Shown in pieces: positions 14,501-25,176 of a DNA stretch of 64,000 bases; positions within the stretch are counted from its first letter, which is position 1, and each line of letters starts with the position of its first letter. The notes beneath the pieces are model-generated. The model made no database searches. It was given only the letters and a program-made list of their open reading frames with translations, and was not told where the DNA came from. The position numbers and the translations under genes were made by a program. This stretch comes from Heliocybe sulcata (lineage: Eukaryota; Basidiomycota; Agaricomycetes; Gloeophyllales; Gloeophyllaceae): NCBI GenBank assembly GCA_004369045.1, contig ML213509.1, positions 936,858-1,000,857 of the forward strand, in the 5' to 3' direction.

Positions 14501-15000
14501 AGTTTGGACCTCAGGGTTGTTGAGTGTGTGAGCGGTGTGATATAACTGACGACGCCCGAACCAGAACCCGTGCGCTGTATGGGACGAGAGCCGACTCCGA
14601 GCACAGACGCTGTAGGTTGTTGCGATGGCCCAGCCAGTGTCGCAGACGCGCTTTCGGATAGGGAATCGGAGTCGCGCCGTTCGGTAAGCGCCAGCAACGC
14701 GTCCAAAGACGACCGATCTGTGGCTGTCTTCGGGGACGATCGTCTTTCGGGTTTGGGGTACTTTCCTGGAGCCCCCAAGGACGGCGATTTGGACTTGGAT
14801 ATACGTATATAGTTACCATTGTCGTCTTTTTTGTACTCGAAAGAAAGCTCAGACAGCAGCGAGTCGTCCGAAGGGGTTCCGCCCGTTTGTCGCGGGCTCG
14901 ACTTGTCTTCAGGCGTCAACAGCAGAGAGGAACTAGCTGGCTCGATAGCTGGCGACGGGGAGCGTGGGGACGGGAGGGGGGAGGCGCTGGCGGAGAGCAT
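11596..15000 (-). CDS. MPS1: Dual-specificity spindle-checkpoint kinase Mps1/TTK
   Basis: Kinase of the spindle assembly checkpoint; in yeasts it also acts in spindle-pole-body duplication. Roughly 1000 residues in about nine exons. The first 600 or so residues are disordered and Ser/Arg/Pro-rich, starting [18 protein letters not shown] at 15000, with a charged stretch [20 protein letters not shown]. The kinase domain begins [20 protein letters not shown], with AAKRV (ATP lysine), the Mps1-type [13 protein letters not shown] in place of [23 protein letters not shown], then [13 protein letters not shown] and [18 protein letters not shown] instead of HRD, and DTQVGTxNYMxPE, are hallmarks of Mps1/TTK. 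The N-terminal exons join in frame through normal introns (for example near 13501-13740 and 13770-13920). The next gene upstream begins its 3' end only about 220 bases away. Confidence 0.95.
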
Positions 15001-15130
15001 AGAGAAGGAAGCAGCCTTGAGCTTGGGGAGTTGCTGAAGTCGGCGAGAGAAGGGACTTAACGTCGATACGGCAATTCAACTACGCGAAGCCCACGAGGCA
15101 GATGCGCGCCGGTCACATGATCGAGTTCTC

Positions 15131-15153
15131 AGGGTCACTCAGGGTCACTCAGG
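15131..15153. repeat. Short tandem repeat, 10-base unit
   Basis: AGGGTCACTC twice, followed by AGG, in the space between the MPS1 start and the 3' end of the nitronate monooxygenase gene. Function unknown; possibly only replication slippage. Confidence 0.8.
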
Positions 15154-15218
15154 TTGTGGCGTAAATACCCGCAGCCATCCAACCGGCGTGACATAGATCA
15201 ATATACTGTACAACATAA

Positions 15219-16699
15219 TCATAATTTAGCTTGTCTTTCGGGCACGACCATCCGGCCCAGTCCCGCGATGATTTCCTCCGCATCCCTTTCAATCGTCGCA
15301 AGCAGGTCCTTGCATGTCGGAATGTCCTGGATGAGTCCCATACCGATACCAGCTGTCCATATCCCGTAATCTGGATCTCCTAGTTCGTATACTTGTCGTC
15401 CCCGAGCGCCAGATACCAGCTCGCGCACGTCCTCAAATTTCGCACCGCCTCGCCGCTCAATTGCGACTACTTCTTGGGACACCTTGTTTTTGAACACGCG
15501 TGCCGTGTTATGGAGGGTCCGGAAAATATGCACTGTATCTTGTTCACTAGATGCGACAATCTTCTCTTTGATATTCTGATGAATAGGACTGAGAGCGATA
15601 CGGTCAGCGGGATGTTATACGTAGACCACAGTCAGATACGTGCCTCTCAACTGTGCACATGAATCTCGTGCCTGAAAGAAATATAATGCATGAATAGCGC
15701 GTAACTTGCATGGTACATTGACTCACCCATGTTCGCGCCCTAGGATATAATTTGCATTAGCAATGCCCATCAGACGGGATCCACAACTCACTGCTGCACC
15801 TAGAGCTAGAACGGCTGCTAAACCCCTCCCATTGACAATGCCACCCGACGCAATGAATGGGATGCTGAGTTCGCTGGCCGCCCGCGCTAACTATACACCA
15901 GGTCAGGCCTAACGGTGTCTGTGTACCTTTGCGAAACATACCAGAACGAGTCCTCCAATGTCCTCTTCTCCCGGATGGCCCGCACCTGTAGGCTCATCAA
16001 CATTCTGTTCAGAGCACCTCATACACAAACCCACATTCAAACCCATCGATACTAAGCATGTCCACACCCATCCTGGCGCCTGCTTTGGCATGCCGTACAG
16101 TCGTGCATTTATGTATCACCTTGCACCCATTAGCCTTGAAATATTCTACCAGCTTCTTGGCTGCCGTCCCGTTAGTGGCCAGCTTCCCAAGACGACCAAA
16201 CCACATAGACTCACGATTATTCCCTGCAGTCTCGAATATCCTCACGCCCTCCTCTACAGCAACCTGCGCGTACCCAGCATAGTCTGGTGGGTTGATGCTA
16301 GGCAGCAGCGTGATGTTTACCCCGAAGGGCTTCTCTGTGAGCTTTCTCGTCTCACGTATCGCAGTGCGCAGGGCCTCGGGATTCGGCTGAGTGAGAGCAG
16401 TTAGCACACCTGCATGGCAAGAGCGGTCAGTTCCGGTGCCTGCTGTATGGACGGATGGTCCACATACCAAGGCCCCCTGCGTTCGAGACAGCGGCAACGA
16501 GTCGGGGCACTCCAACCCTGCAAGATGACGCGGTTCAATAGATCGTATATGAGTGCTTCCATCGTGGATTATCTACCATTGCATCCCACCCTGCACCACA
16601 GGTCTGCGTACGGAGAGTTCAGTGTTGAGCTTGACGTCAAGAACAGAATACGTACATCCGGATCCCCAGCGTCTTCGTCAACGACGTTACGATCGGCAT
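15219..16699 (-). CDS. Nitronate monooxygenase (2-nitropropane dioxygenase family)
   Basis: FMN enzyme that oxidises alkyl nitronates such as propionate 3-nitronate, with a TIM-barrel fold. Start ATG at 16699 gives MPIVTSLTKTLGIR, then after introns PVVQGGMQW, GVPRLVAAVSNAGGLG, and GVLTALTQPNPEALRTAIRE. Further family motifs: EKPFGVNITLLPSINPPDYA, FETAGNN, KVIHKCTTVRHA, MGVDMLSIDGFECG, then AGHPGEEDIGG, and SIPFIASGGIVNGRGLAAVL, whose last part binds the FMN phosphate. The C-terminal exon ends AGLGRMVVPERQAKL, stop at 15219-15221. Seven or eight short introns. In known members this chemistry can make superoxide or H2O2, which is relevant because a peroxiredoxin gene lies directly upstream on the same strand. 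About 350 residues, normal for the family. Confidence 0.93.
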
Positions 16700-17261
16700 G
16701 TTCTCTGTACTCCGAGTCTCGTAGTAACAGATGCATCTCAAAGCCAGAGACGCATATTAAGTACATAGCAGCCCGGCGTTGCCTCGTGATTCCGAGAGCG
16801 GATGCCGGAACATGAGTTGCGGTGAAAACGATCCTGGTCCAGTGACCGGTCTGACCAACGTAAGTAGAGACACAGCCTTACAGACGACAGAAGATCCGTT
16901 CTCGACGCAAATCTCGGAGTGTGTAGCCTGCACAGCGTATAGTGTAAGGCTTTCACAAAGAGGCGTCTTAGCTAGCCACGGCCCGGTCAATGTTCCGGCC
17001 GCCTTACAACTCCGGTTTGCCTGTAGGCGTTTTAAAGGTTGTCGATCGCCTGCAGCACTAGGCAGATGTTAGGCACTGCAGATGTTAGAAACACGCTTGC
17101 AGTGCTGAAGTTAGCCATGACTAGTCCTTTTCCACCATTAAATTCCATGTATGATAAATGATAATACAAAACCATGTCTCCAGCAAACTCATATATAATT
17201 GGGTGAAATACGCCTCCATCAGCAACGACGTCTTCAGTAATGTCGCTACGCAAACGAACGA
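16700..17261. other. Intergenic, no gene seen
   Basis: Holds the promoter of the nitronate monooxygenase and the 3' flank of the peroxiredoxin gene. The short open stretches here have no motif support. Confidence 0.55.
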
Positions 17262-18054
17262 TTACTCGGCAGGTCCAGGTGCTGCAGCTTCCGCCGACGC
17301 CGCCTGGCTGGGCTGCTCTGCGGTAGACTTCTTCTCCTCCGCACTCATCGTCTCAAGCCACTTTGCGACGAACTTCGAATGAGCTCCGAAGTTAATGGTA
17401 GTGTCCAAAACGTCCCTACAGATCCGCAGTAGTAAGCTCCGGAATACCTGAGACCGGATGGTCAGGACACGTACCTAACTGTCCCGCTTTTGTCTACGAA
17501 GAAGGTAACGCGAGCGTCGGTCATCCCCAAGAGACCCTTGCCAACAGTGTAGGCTTTGCGGGCTTCGCCCTTGGCATCGCTGAGGACAGGGTACTTTATA
17601 ACTGGCTGTCAGCATGACAGACAGTCGCAGCCTTGGTGGCGATACGCACAGTCAGCTTGTGCTTCTCCACGAACTTCTTCTGCTCCTCGACAGAGTCTGC
17701 ACTAATACCAACAACCTCGATCTTTGCATCTTTGAAGTCTGGCTTATCTGAATCAATGCGCGGGTAAGAACATGGTACTAGACAACCCTCGGGAGATGCG
17801 GTGTAAACGTACCAGCTAGTGCATCTCTGAACTCGCAGGCCTCCTTTGTGCAGCCATAGGATCCTGACGCAGATTCAGCGACATGAAGCGGTTCTGGTGA
17901 GTGCCTGAGAAGCACGACACATACCTGACTTGGGATAGAAGAAGATAGCGGTAGGAACGCCATTCGCGCCTGGGTCTAAAGCGAAGTCCTCTCCATTGTA
18001 GTTCGGGAGAGTCAGAGTAGGAGCCTTTTGCCCGATCAACGGATGTTTGCCCAT
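17262..18054 (-). CDS. Peroxiredoxin, PrxQ/BCP type
   Basis: Thiol peroxidase that reduces H2O2 and alkyl hydroperoxides. Start ATG at 18054 gives MGKHPLIGQKAPTLTLPNYN. The active site reads FFYPKSGSYGCTKEACEFRD, with the peroxidatic Cys and a second Cys five residues on, the PrxQ/BCP arrangement in which both form an intramolecular disulfide. Next come KIEVVGISADSVEEQKKFVE, YPVLSDAKGEARKAY, and VTFFVDKSGTVR. The C-terminal exon GAHSKFVAKWLETMSAEEKK ends in an Ala/Pro-rich tail AAAPGPAE, stop at 17262-17264. About 190 residues in about five exons. No signal peptide is seen, so it may be cytosolic or nuclear (yeast Dot5 is the nuclear relative). Confidence 0.93.
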
Positions 18055-18159
18055 TGCTCGTTAGATAGTGAGACTCAAGCAGTAAAGGTCAAGTGGATTC
18101 AAGCGGGGGTTGAGAGCAACAAGCCGGGTAGAGATGGTGTTCCATCTCACTGTCGCGAA

Positions 18160-18167
18160 TATTTATA
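18160..18167 (-). promoter_or_regulatory. TATA-like box of the peroxiredoxin gene
   Basis: TATAAATA on the minus strand, about 106 bases before the ATG at 18054. Role inferred from position. Confidence 0.45.
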
Positions 18168-18462
18168 GGTAGTCAAGGGACCACCCGGGGATAGCAGTGA
18201 GAAGACGAAGCCAACCTAAATGAAAGAGTTGAGTTTGAGCAACACAGTCTGGGCATTGGGCGAGACAGAACTGGAAGCTGGAAGTGTTGCCGCATTCAAG
18301 AAGTTGCCGGACGTAAGTGTCACTTGACTTAACCGACGAATGCGTGTTACATATATTATGAAGTGCGAGGTCATACTCTACCATACTCTAAACGTGTATC
18401 TATACATGGTGACAACACAAACGATAAACCACATGAATGCCCTACCAATGCCAAGGAATCTT
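18168..18462. other. Intergenic, no gene seen
   Basis: Between the peroxiredoxin promoter and the 3' end of the P450 fusion gene. Nothing recognised beyond flanking untranslated sequence. Confidence 0.5.
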
Positions 18463-21400
18463 CTATTCAAAGATATCGCTGGCTCCTCTTTCCTGCTCGA
18501 CCTTCTCCCAGATCCGGTGAGCTTCCTCGTCGTCGAGCTTCTCCGCCTCCTTCAACATGTCAATGCAGACCTTCTGGACGCCGGTCGCTACCTTCCGTGA
18601 CCCGCAGACGTAGAACTGCAAGACGCATGTAAGTAACGACGTCTAAACTCATATTGCGCGCACGTACCCTGGCCCCCTCATTATAGGCTTTCATGACATC
18701 TTCCCGGTCATGCCAGATACGACTGGAAGGCAGGAGCAAAAAAAAAAGTCAATGCACTACTCAACGTCCTGTGCTGGAAGCACATACTCTTGGACATATT
18801 TGCATCCTTCCGACTTCTCAGATGCCCTCGAGAACGCCGGCCTTACATCCACCACGCCATTCTTGACCCACTCCGCGAGGTCGTCCTCCGAATAGAGGTA
18901 GTCCTCCTCTGGCGACCTGCACCCAAAGAACAAGTACATCGGCCCGACCTCTCTACCGGACTCTTTCTGCTTCGCACGTTCCTGAATGAAACCGCGCATC
19001 GGGGCTAATCCGGAACCCGCACAGAACATGAGAATGGGGGTGGACAGGTCAGAGGGCGGGTGGAACTGGGTGCCCGACGGCTTCACCATCAACTGCACCC
19101 GTTCTCCTGGTTGCAGCCGCGCCAGGTAGTTGGAGGCCACACCCAAGAAAGGCACATCACGGTGGCCCGGGACGGGTGCACCCTCCACAATACTGACAGT
19201 CAAGGTAGCATGCTGAGGGTCAGCAAGAGGAGACGATGAGATGGAGTATTGCCGTATACGCATGGGAGGCAAGAGCCGGAGGAAGGTGCTCAGAGACACC
19301 TTGATATCTTTGTGTGCCTCTAAGATGTCGAGGACGCTAATCCGCTTGGTGAGCACCGAAGCTTTGTAATCACCTAGCAGACCTTCGAGCGTGGACTTCG
19401 TCGCAGCGTCATCCGTGAGAGTCGAGAGGACTTGCAAATCCTTCGTGCTCGCGGGCTGCGACAACTCCACATACCCGCTCATCAAGGACTGAATGTTGAT
19501 CGGCCTATTCAGAGGCAAGGTGCTAGGACTGCTCGAGGAGAGCGTGACTTCTTCCTCGGGCGACAGCCCAAAGTGAGCTATCGCACGCTTCACCAGCTCA
19601 GGCGGGTTTACAGGGAGGCTGAGTAGCAGTCAGTTTGTATCGCCAGTAGCTCGGGGACGGACACTCACATCGCAAGATAATCTCCAGCTCTGAAAGACAC
19701 TCCTTCCGGTAAGGCGAACTCCAAGTGCCGCTTAATGCCGGAAGCACTCGGCTTGGTCAACACCCTGTTCTGCGTCACAGTGCCAAGCCTGGTGTCGGGC
19801 TGGCGGAGCTCAGAAGCCCTTGTCGTCCCAGACTTTGTAGTCTCCACCGTCAGTGTTTCCTCCACTTTCTTGGATACCGTGTTATATTCCTACAAAGCAT
19901 AAGCCCGAGAAGACACCTTGACAGACATGTGCGTGTACCTTGGTCAGCACACTCCACATCTCAGCCTCCCAAGCATCGAAGTCCTCGAAGAACGAGCTGC
20001 CCGCCGCGTCGCCTTCTCCACGGGGCAGCAGACGGGTACCACCTTTCTTCTCGAGTACCTCGTCGACCAGGGTGGGAATGCGTTGGTACGTCCGCACCCA
20101 GTCTCTATTCCCGCACCCGAAAACAGCGTATTTCAGACCGTTGAACTCCGCGTCCGAGGCACCTTGCTCAAGCCACTGAACCGCTTGTGCGGCATTGTCA
20201 GCTGGCTGACCTACATTTCATAGACGATGGTCAGAAAATGCTAGCGGAGTTATTGGAGGACGTCACCTTCGAAGGATGCAGTAATGATGACCACAGGTCC
20301 ATCCGTGAACACCCGTCCAGTCGACTGGTCCATCGTACCAATAGTCGCCTTGAACCCATGCGAACTAGCGTCCGAGGCGATCCTCTGCGCAAACGACTCT
20401 GACGTCCCCGTATTACTCCCATACAGGACATACATCTTCGGCTTGGGTGTCCCGTCGTCCGCCTCCGCCTCCACCTGTGCCTTAGCAGGCTGGCCAGCCG
20501 CCTTTGGCGCAAGTAAGCTGGAAGAGGGCGTCGACAGAAGATGCGCTGCGTCAGAGCGGAGGGTGGCGCGGATGTAAAAGTCCTTTGGCTTCAGCGTGAG
20601 GGCTTGCTTGATTTCGAGGGTGTAGCCGGGGTTGTTGAAGCACAGGTCGAAGGTCTGGATGATGCTCGCCAGGACGAGCTGGGCTTCTTGCCATGCAAAG
20701 GGCCGACCCTGCAAAGGCCTCAGCAATGATCTGCGGAACTCGATGGACTACTCACGATGCAGGCGCGCATGCCGAACCCGAAAGGTTGCCACGACTCAGG
20801 CTAGGTCCTTCGTGAGCACAAGATTCGTCGGGGCCAACTAATCTTCTTACCGGCATCGCCTCGAACTTTCCGTCCAACATGCGCTCAGGTTTGAACTCAT
20901 CAGCCTACAATGAATGAGACCATCAGAATAGCGGTAAAATATCTGGTGAGTGAATTCTTACATCTTCTCCCCAAACCTTGTGATCATGGTGCGCCTCATG
21001 ATTATTAATCGCGAACCCTTGTCCCTTCTTAACCGAATACCTCCCGGCCAGCACACAATCTTCCAGCGCCACCACCGCCCGAACAGCAGCAGTCGGATTC
21101 AACCGGATGGCCTCGCGCAAAACGGCTACAATGGTCGTTTTCACTGTCAGCCCCGAGACAGAGACAAGTAGGAAGATGAAAAAGACGACCATTGAGGTAA
21201 GGCATCTTTGCCAGATGCTCGAGGGTAATGGGGTTGCCTTGCGTCACGTCATCGACTTCTTTCCGGAGACGGATGAGACACTCGGGGTTCTTGAGGAGGT
21301 GGTAGGTGGCGAAGGAGAGCAGGCCCGAGGTGGTTTCGTGACCTGACAGAACATGAGACGAAGCTCATGAGGCGCAGACTAAGTAAAGGCTCGCCTGCGA

Positions 21401-22638
21401 TCAAGAAGGTAATCAACTGGATCGCACATGATACGTCAACATTGATGTTAATGAGCAGTGACAATCGCCGCTTACATTCTTCGTAATAGCATCGTCATCC
21501 AGGCCTTGCCCTGTCTTAGGGTCCCTGCCATACAACATGGTGTTCAACAAATCCTTCTTCTCAATCGGATGATGTCTCCGGTGCTTCACAACTTGCGAAT
21601 ATTCGTCAGTCATGGTCAAGCAGGTCTGCAACATGGTACCGACTTTCGCTGGAGACGTCGATCATGAGCTTCCTGTCAGCTTCCCATTTCGCCGTCGTGC
21701 TGGTCATGAGGGCCTGCACGATGGAAGGCCGGTTCGCGCGGGCGTTGCACTCCTTCAGAAAGTCCGTCATGGCTTCGCAGAAGGGCGGTAGGGTTTCCTA
21801 TAATTTTGCCATGAATATCACTACTCGCTGACCGATTTCCAGGCAAAGCGCTCACGCTATAGAATGAATTGAAGCTAGATAGTGGCTAAAGTCAGGACAT
21901 GTCTCATTATTTTCTTATATGGCAGTGGCTTACCGGTAGTTCATAGAACACAGAGCGATCGTATCCAGAGTCAACCTGGTAAAGTCATCCGTCGGACTGA
22001 TGACATAGTCGGGACCAAATCTATGATAGGTGCGCTTAGCACTCCTCCTACCGGGAATAAGAAGAACCCTACCGCGACCACTTCAAGATCAGCTGCGAGC
22101 AAATATCTTTCATATCGTCCCACATATTCCTAATGTTAGCTGTGCCAAAAGCAGGCATAAGCAGCCGATCTGTATAAAATGCGATTTAATTCATTAGGTC
22201 GCGGCTTCCTGATGGGTCCCACTGGGATTAACGTACGCGCAATGGCCCAATTCGGTTCATCTGCATGAGCCTATCACAAAGTCAATGTTTAGTGGAAAGT
22301 GGCTTAAAGACAGGACGGAACCTACAGTGAAGAGCCCATCCCCGGCCAATGACCTGACTTCATTGAGCGATCCGGGAACAATCTTCTGAAACTTCTTGTC
22401 ATCTGAAAGCTCTCTAACGAGCTCCGCAGAGTTGACAAAGTATACGATTCTCCCTGCATTCCGTCAGAGTGCGTAGAGAAAGACGCCGGCGAGAGCGCGC
22501 ACCGAGGAGATTCAGCTGGTAGATCTCGCCGTACTGCTTCGCGAGCAGACCAAAGGAGCCCAGCGGAAGCTCCTTGTCGATAGCAAGCACATTGCCGAGG
22601 AAGGGGATCGTAGGCGGCTGCGGAATCGGTACAGACAT
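18463..22638 (-). CDS. CYP505-type cytochrome P450-reductase fusion
   Basis: Self-sufficient P450 like fungal P450foxy and bacterial BM3: a haem domain fused to a P450 reductase, typically hydroxylating fatty acids near the omega end with NADPH. Start ATG at 22638: [20 protein letters not shown]. Haem-domain pieces include [17 protein letters not shown] (I-helix region), [13 protein letters not shown] (ExxR region) and the haem-thiolate loop [19 protein letters not shown], split by an intron after ACI. The FMN domain follows: [20 protein letters not shown] and [13 protein letters not shown], with FGCGNRDW further on. FAD/NADPH motifs are [63 protein letters not shown] and [17 protein letters not shown]. 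The end is SDIFE, stop at 18463-18465. More than ten introns; about 1060 residues. No N-terminal membrane anchor, as usual for CYP505. Confidence 0.95.
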
Positions 22639-23792
22639 GGTCGTCGAGAACGCGAATAATCGCAGTTAAAATCCCCGGGCCTCTTGAAGCCAGGAATAAT
22701 CCAGTGATGGGGTGATTGCGAATCCCCCCTGGCCCCCATGCGCGTCTTATGTATTGAGCACCCCGGCATCCTCACGATATCACCAGCCTGCCAGCGAGGG
22801 CGATCATGGCCAGCAGCGAAAAGGCAAATGTGCAGCCACCGGCGATAGGCGCCAAAAGCGGTAACTTTCCGAGCGCCTCTGGGCGGTAGAATGCTTGCAC
22901 TGGCGACCATGTTGCTCGTCGGGCTGGCGATAACCGGTCGGTGCCAACTTGCAGGCGAGACTGAGCAGTACCTGCGAACGGGCCGCGCGATTACTACTGC
23001 CGCGTTACACTCCGGGGCCAAACCACCGACGCCGTCATAGCCTCGCAGCTCGATTCATATGCCACATTAACGGTCTGTTGGATTGTTTGCATGATGAAGC
23101 AGGATTGAAGGATTGATGCGCCTTGTTGGGAGACGTTCGGAACGGAGCTGATACGCTAGTCCCACGGACGATGCCTTGCGAAGCTTGGTTTGGGTGATAT
23201 CAGGTCGGGCGCCGGTGAGCATTGCGCTCTAGCAGGCATGCCATGTCAGCCACACATTGCATCACGCACAATACGCCGGTATATAGGCCAAGTTGGATGG
23301 GCGTCCATGTGCACCCACATTACAAACGCGCGCAATAATACTGTCGGAAGCTACTCCGCCATTTATGCAGGAGTCTGATAGCGTTTGTACCGTGCGAGCT
23401 AGCAAGTTCTAGAGGAACGCCTGTACCATCGCTTGTAAGATCGCGAACAGTCACTTAGCGCGGAACACTCTGTGTACACCTCGCGAAACGCTCGACGCTA
23501 CTATTCAGCGCTGCTTGGCTTAAGAGCGTAGATCTTATTCTTATTCTTATCTAACTTTGATTACCGTGGGTATTTGAAGATTATTTGGTACAGTACGTAA
23601 TGTGGCAATCGTGGATATTCTTAGATATGTCCAGCTCTACAGGCTTAGTCACGCTAATTGACTCCTCTAATTGGTCGACAGCGATTTCATCGGTAGTACA
23701 GACGCGCTCCTCCCACTCTACTCGCACGATATGACCCGACAAACAGCGCCAAGGCTATCAGTCTCCTGCGCAAGGACCGGTGATCTGATTTC
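22639..23792. other. Divergent promoter region between CYP505 and dienelactone hydrolase
   Basis: About 1.15 kb between two divergent genes. No supported gene inside. It contains a TTATTC repeat at about 23534-23551. One minus-strand open stretch at 22512-23021 overlaps the P450 first exon in another frame and shows no motif, so I treat it as chance. The region could hold shared control elements. Confidence 0.55.
23534..23551. repeat. Short microsatellite, TTATTC unit
   Basis: Three near-perfect copies of a six-base unit in non-coding DNA between the P450 and dienelactone hydrolase genes. Confidence 0.7.
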
Positions 23793-23793
23793 C

Positions 23794-23801
23794 TTATATA
23801 C
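23794..23801 (+). promoter_or_regulatory. TATA-like box of the dienelactone hydrolase gene
   Basis: TTATATAC, 53 bases before the ATG at 23854, which itself sits in the good context GCCACCATGAGC. Confidence 0.45.
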
Positions 23802-23853
23802 CCCAGGACCGCTGTCTTAAACTTCTCGACTTCACTTGACCTTGACCGCCACC

Positions 23854-25000
23854 ATGAGCTGCCCCCAATGCACCCAAGGCTTCATCCTCCCCGGCGAACC
23901 AGAGGGCGAGATGACCAGAGTCGGCGAGACAGAGGGCTACCTCCACCGCGCACCAGAGGGGTCCACCAGCACCCGCGCTGTCTTTCTCCTCTCGGACATC
24001 TTCGGCCTGCCGCTCAAGAACTCGAAAATCCTCGCGGACACCATCTCGAAAAGGCTGCAGTGTGACGTCTGGGTGCCTGACTTGTTCGCGGGTGCGTGAT
24101 GACGCTCATGCACCCGAAGAGAAACGCTGACCTTGGAAGATAGGGAGTCCGCCTATGGGCATATACGATCTCGAGGGGATCCTCCCTGAGAAGCCCGGGC
24201 AAGGCATAAGCTTCTTAGCTTACTTGAAGTTTGCCTTCCTAGCCTCGCGGCGCGGATTGGGGCTTTACAGGAACCGCATGGCTGTCGTAGAGCCTCGAGC
24301 GGAAACCGTGAGTCTTAGAACGTTCTTCGTCTGCGAGACAGCCCCCATTGACCCTGTTTATTTGATACCAGTTCATCAGGAAAGTCAAGGAGGACAAGAA
24401 GTATACCAAAGTCGGTGCAGTCGGGTCAGTCTATTCCTCATAGGTGAAGCGCATCTACTGATGGAGAGGCTTAGATACTGCTTCGGTGGTTCGCTGTGCG
24501 CCAGCCTAGCCACCAAGGAAGATCTCCTCGATAGTGTCGTCATCGCGCATCCTGGCGGATGCCCGCCGGAACAGGTCAAGCAGTTCAAGGTAGAGGTGTT
24601 GATACATGGGTCTACGCCGGAATGCTGACATTAACCTCTATTTAGGTTCCCTCCTCATGGGCTTGCGCTGAAGGCATGTCCATAATCTGATAGCTTAGAC
24701 CATGGATTGACATAGACGTGATTCAGAGGACTTTGGCTTCAAAGCGCAAATGCGTCAAGAGGCGGAAGCTATACTGGCGGGACGAAAGGGCAAACCCGAG
24801 TTCACGGAATACGAGTTCAAGGACTACAAGGGTGGGAACATCACCTCCCTGCTGCTGGCTTGCGATGGCTTACTTGCGATGACGCAGGCACTGTTCACGG
24901 CTTTGCTGCGCGGCCACATTTAGCAGATCCGGAAGTCAAGGCGGGATTCGAGGGCGCGCTTGATCAGACAGTGGCTTGGTTTGAGAAGACGTTGGCGTAG
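23854..25000 (+). CDS. Dienelactone hydrolase family protein
   Basis: Alpha/beta hydrolase of the carboxymethylenebutenolidase family, which in bacteria opens dienelactones during chloroaromatic breakdown; fungal members are often uncharacterised. Start ATG at 23854: MSCPQCTQGFILPGEPEGEM. Then STRAVFLLSDIFGLPLKNSK, LQCDVWVPDLFAG, GIYDLEGILPEKPGQGISFL, and the nucleophile motif YCFGGSLC in the family context G-x-C-x-G-G. The last exons give SVVIAHPGGCPPEQVKQFK, the PSSWACAE region, and GTVHGFAARPHL with the catalytic His, ending AWFEKTLA, stop at 24998-25000. Some exon edges between 24300 and 24900 are approximate; five or more introns. About 250-265 residues, normal for the family. It diverges from the CYP505 gene. 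Confidence 0.9.
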
Positions 25001-25176
25001 ATCATATCCGTATTTTTGTTTGACTTGGGTTACCGTGGTTATCAAGGCTCCTTGCTCACTTTCTACCCATCTGCGAGAGGAGGGATCGCAAGTTCGGACG
25101 GTTTGGTGTGACGTCACGCTCTAATCGCTACTGTCCGCCTACACGTTGTACCTTCCGCTTGCCTCATACATACCCT

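Noticed and set aside
18731-18740. A-run near the end of the P450 fusion
   Set aside because: It is inside an intron of the CYP505 gene, not a retrotransposon poly-A tail; no target-site duplication seen.
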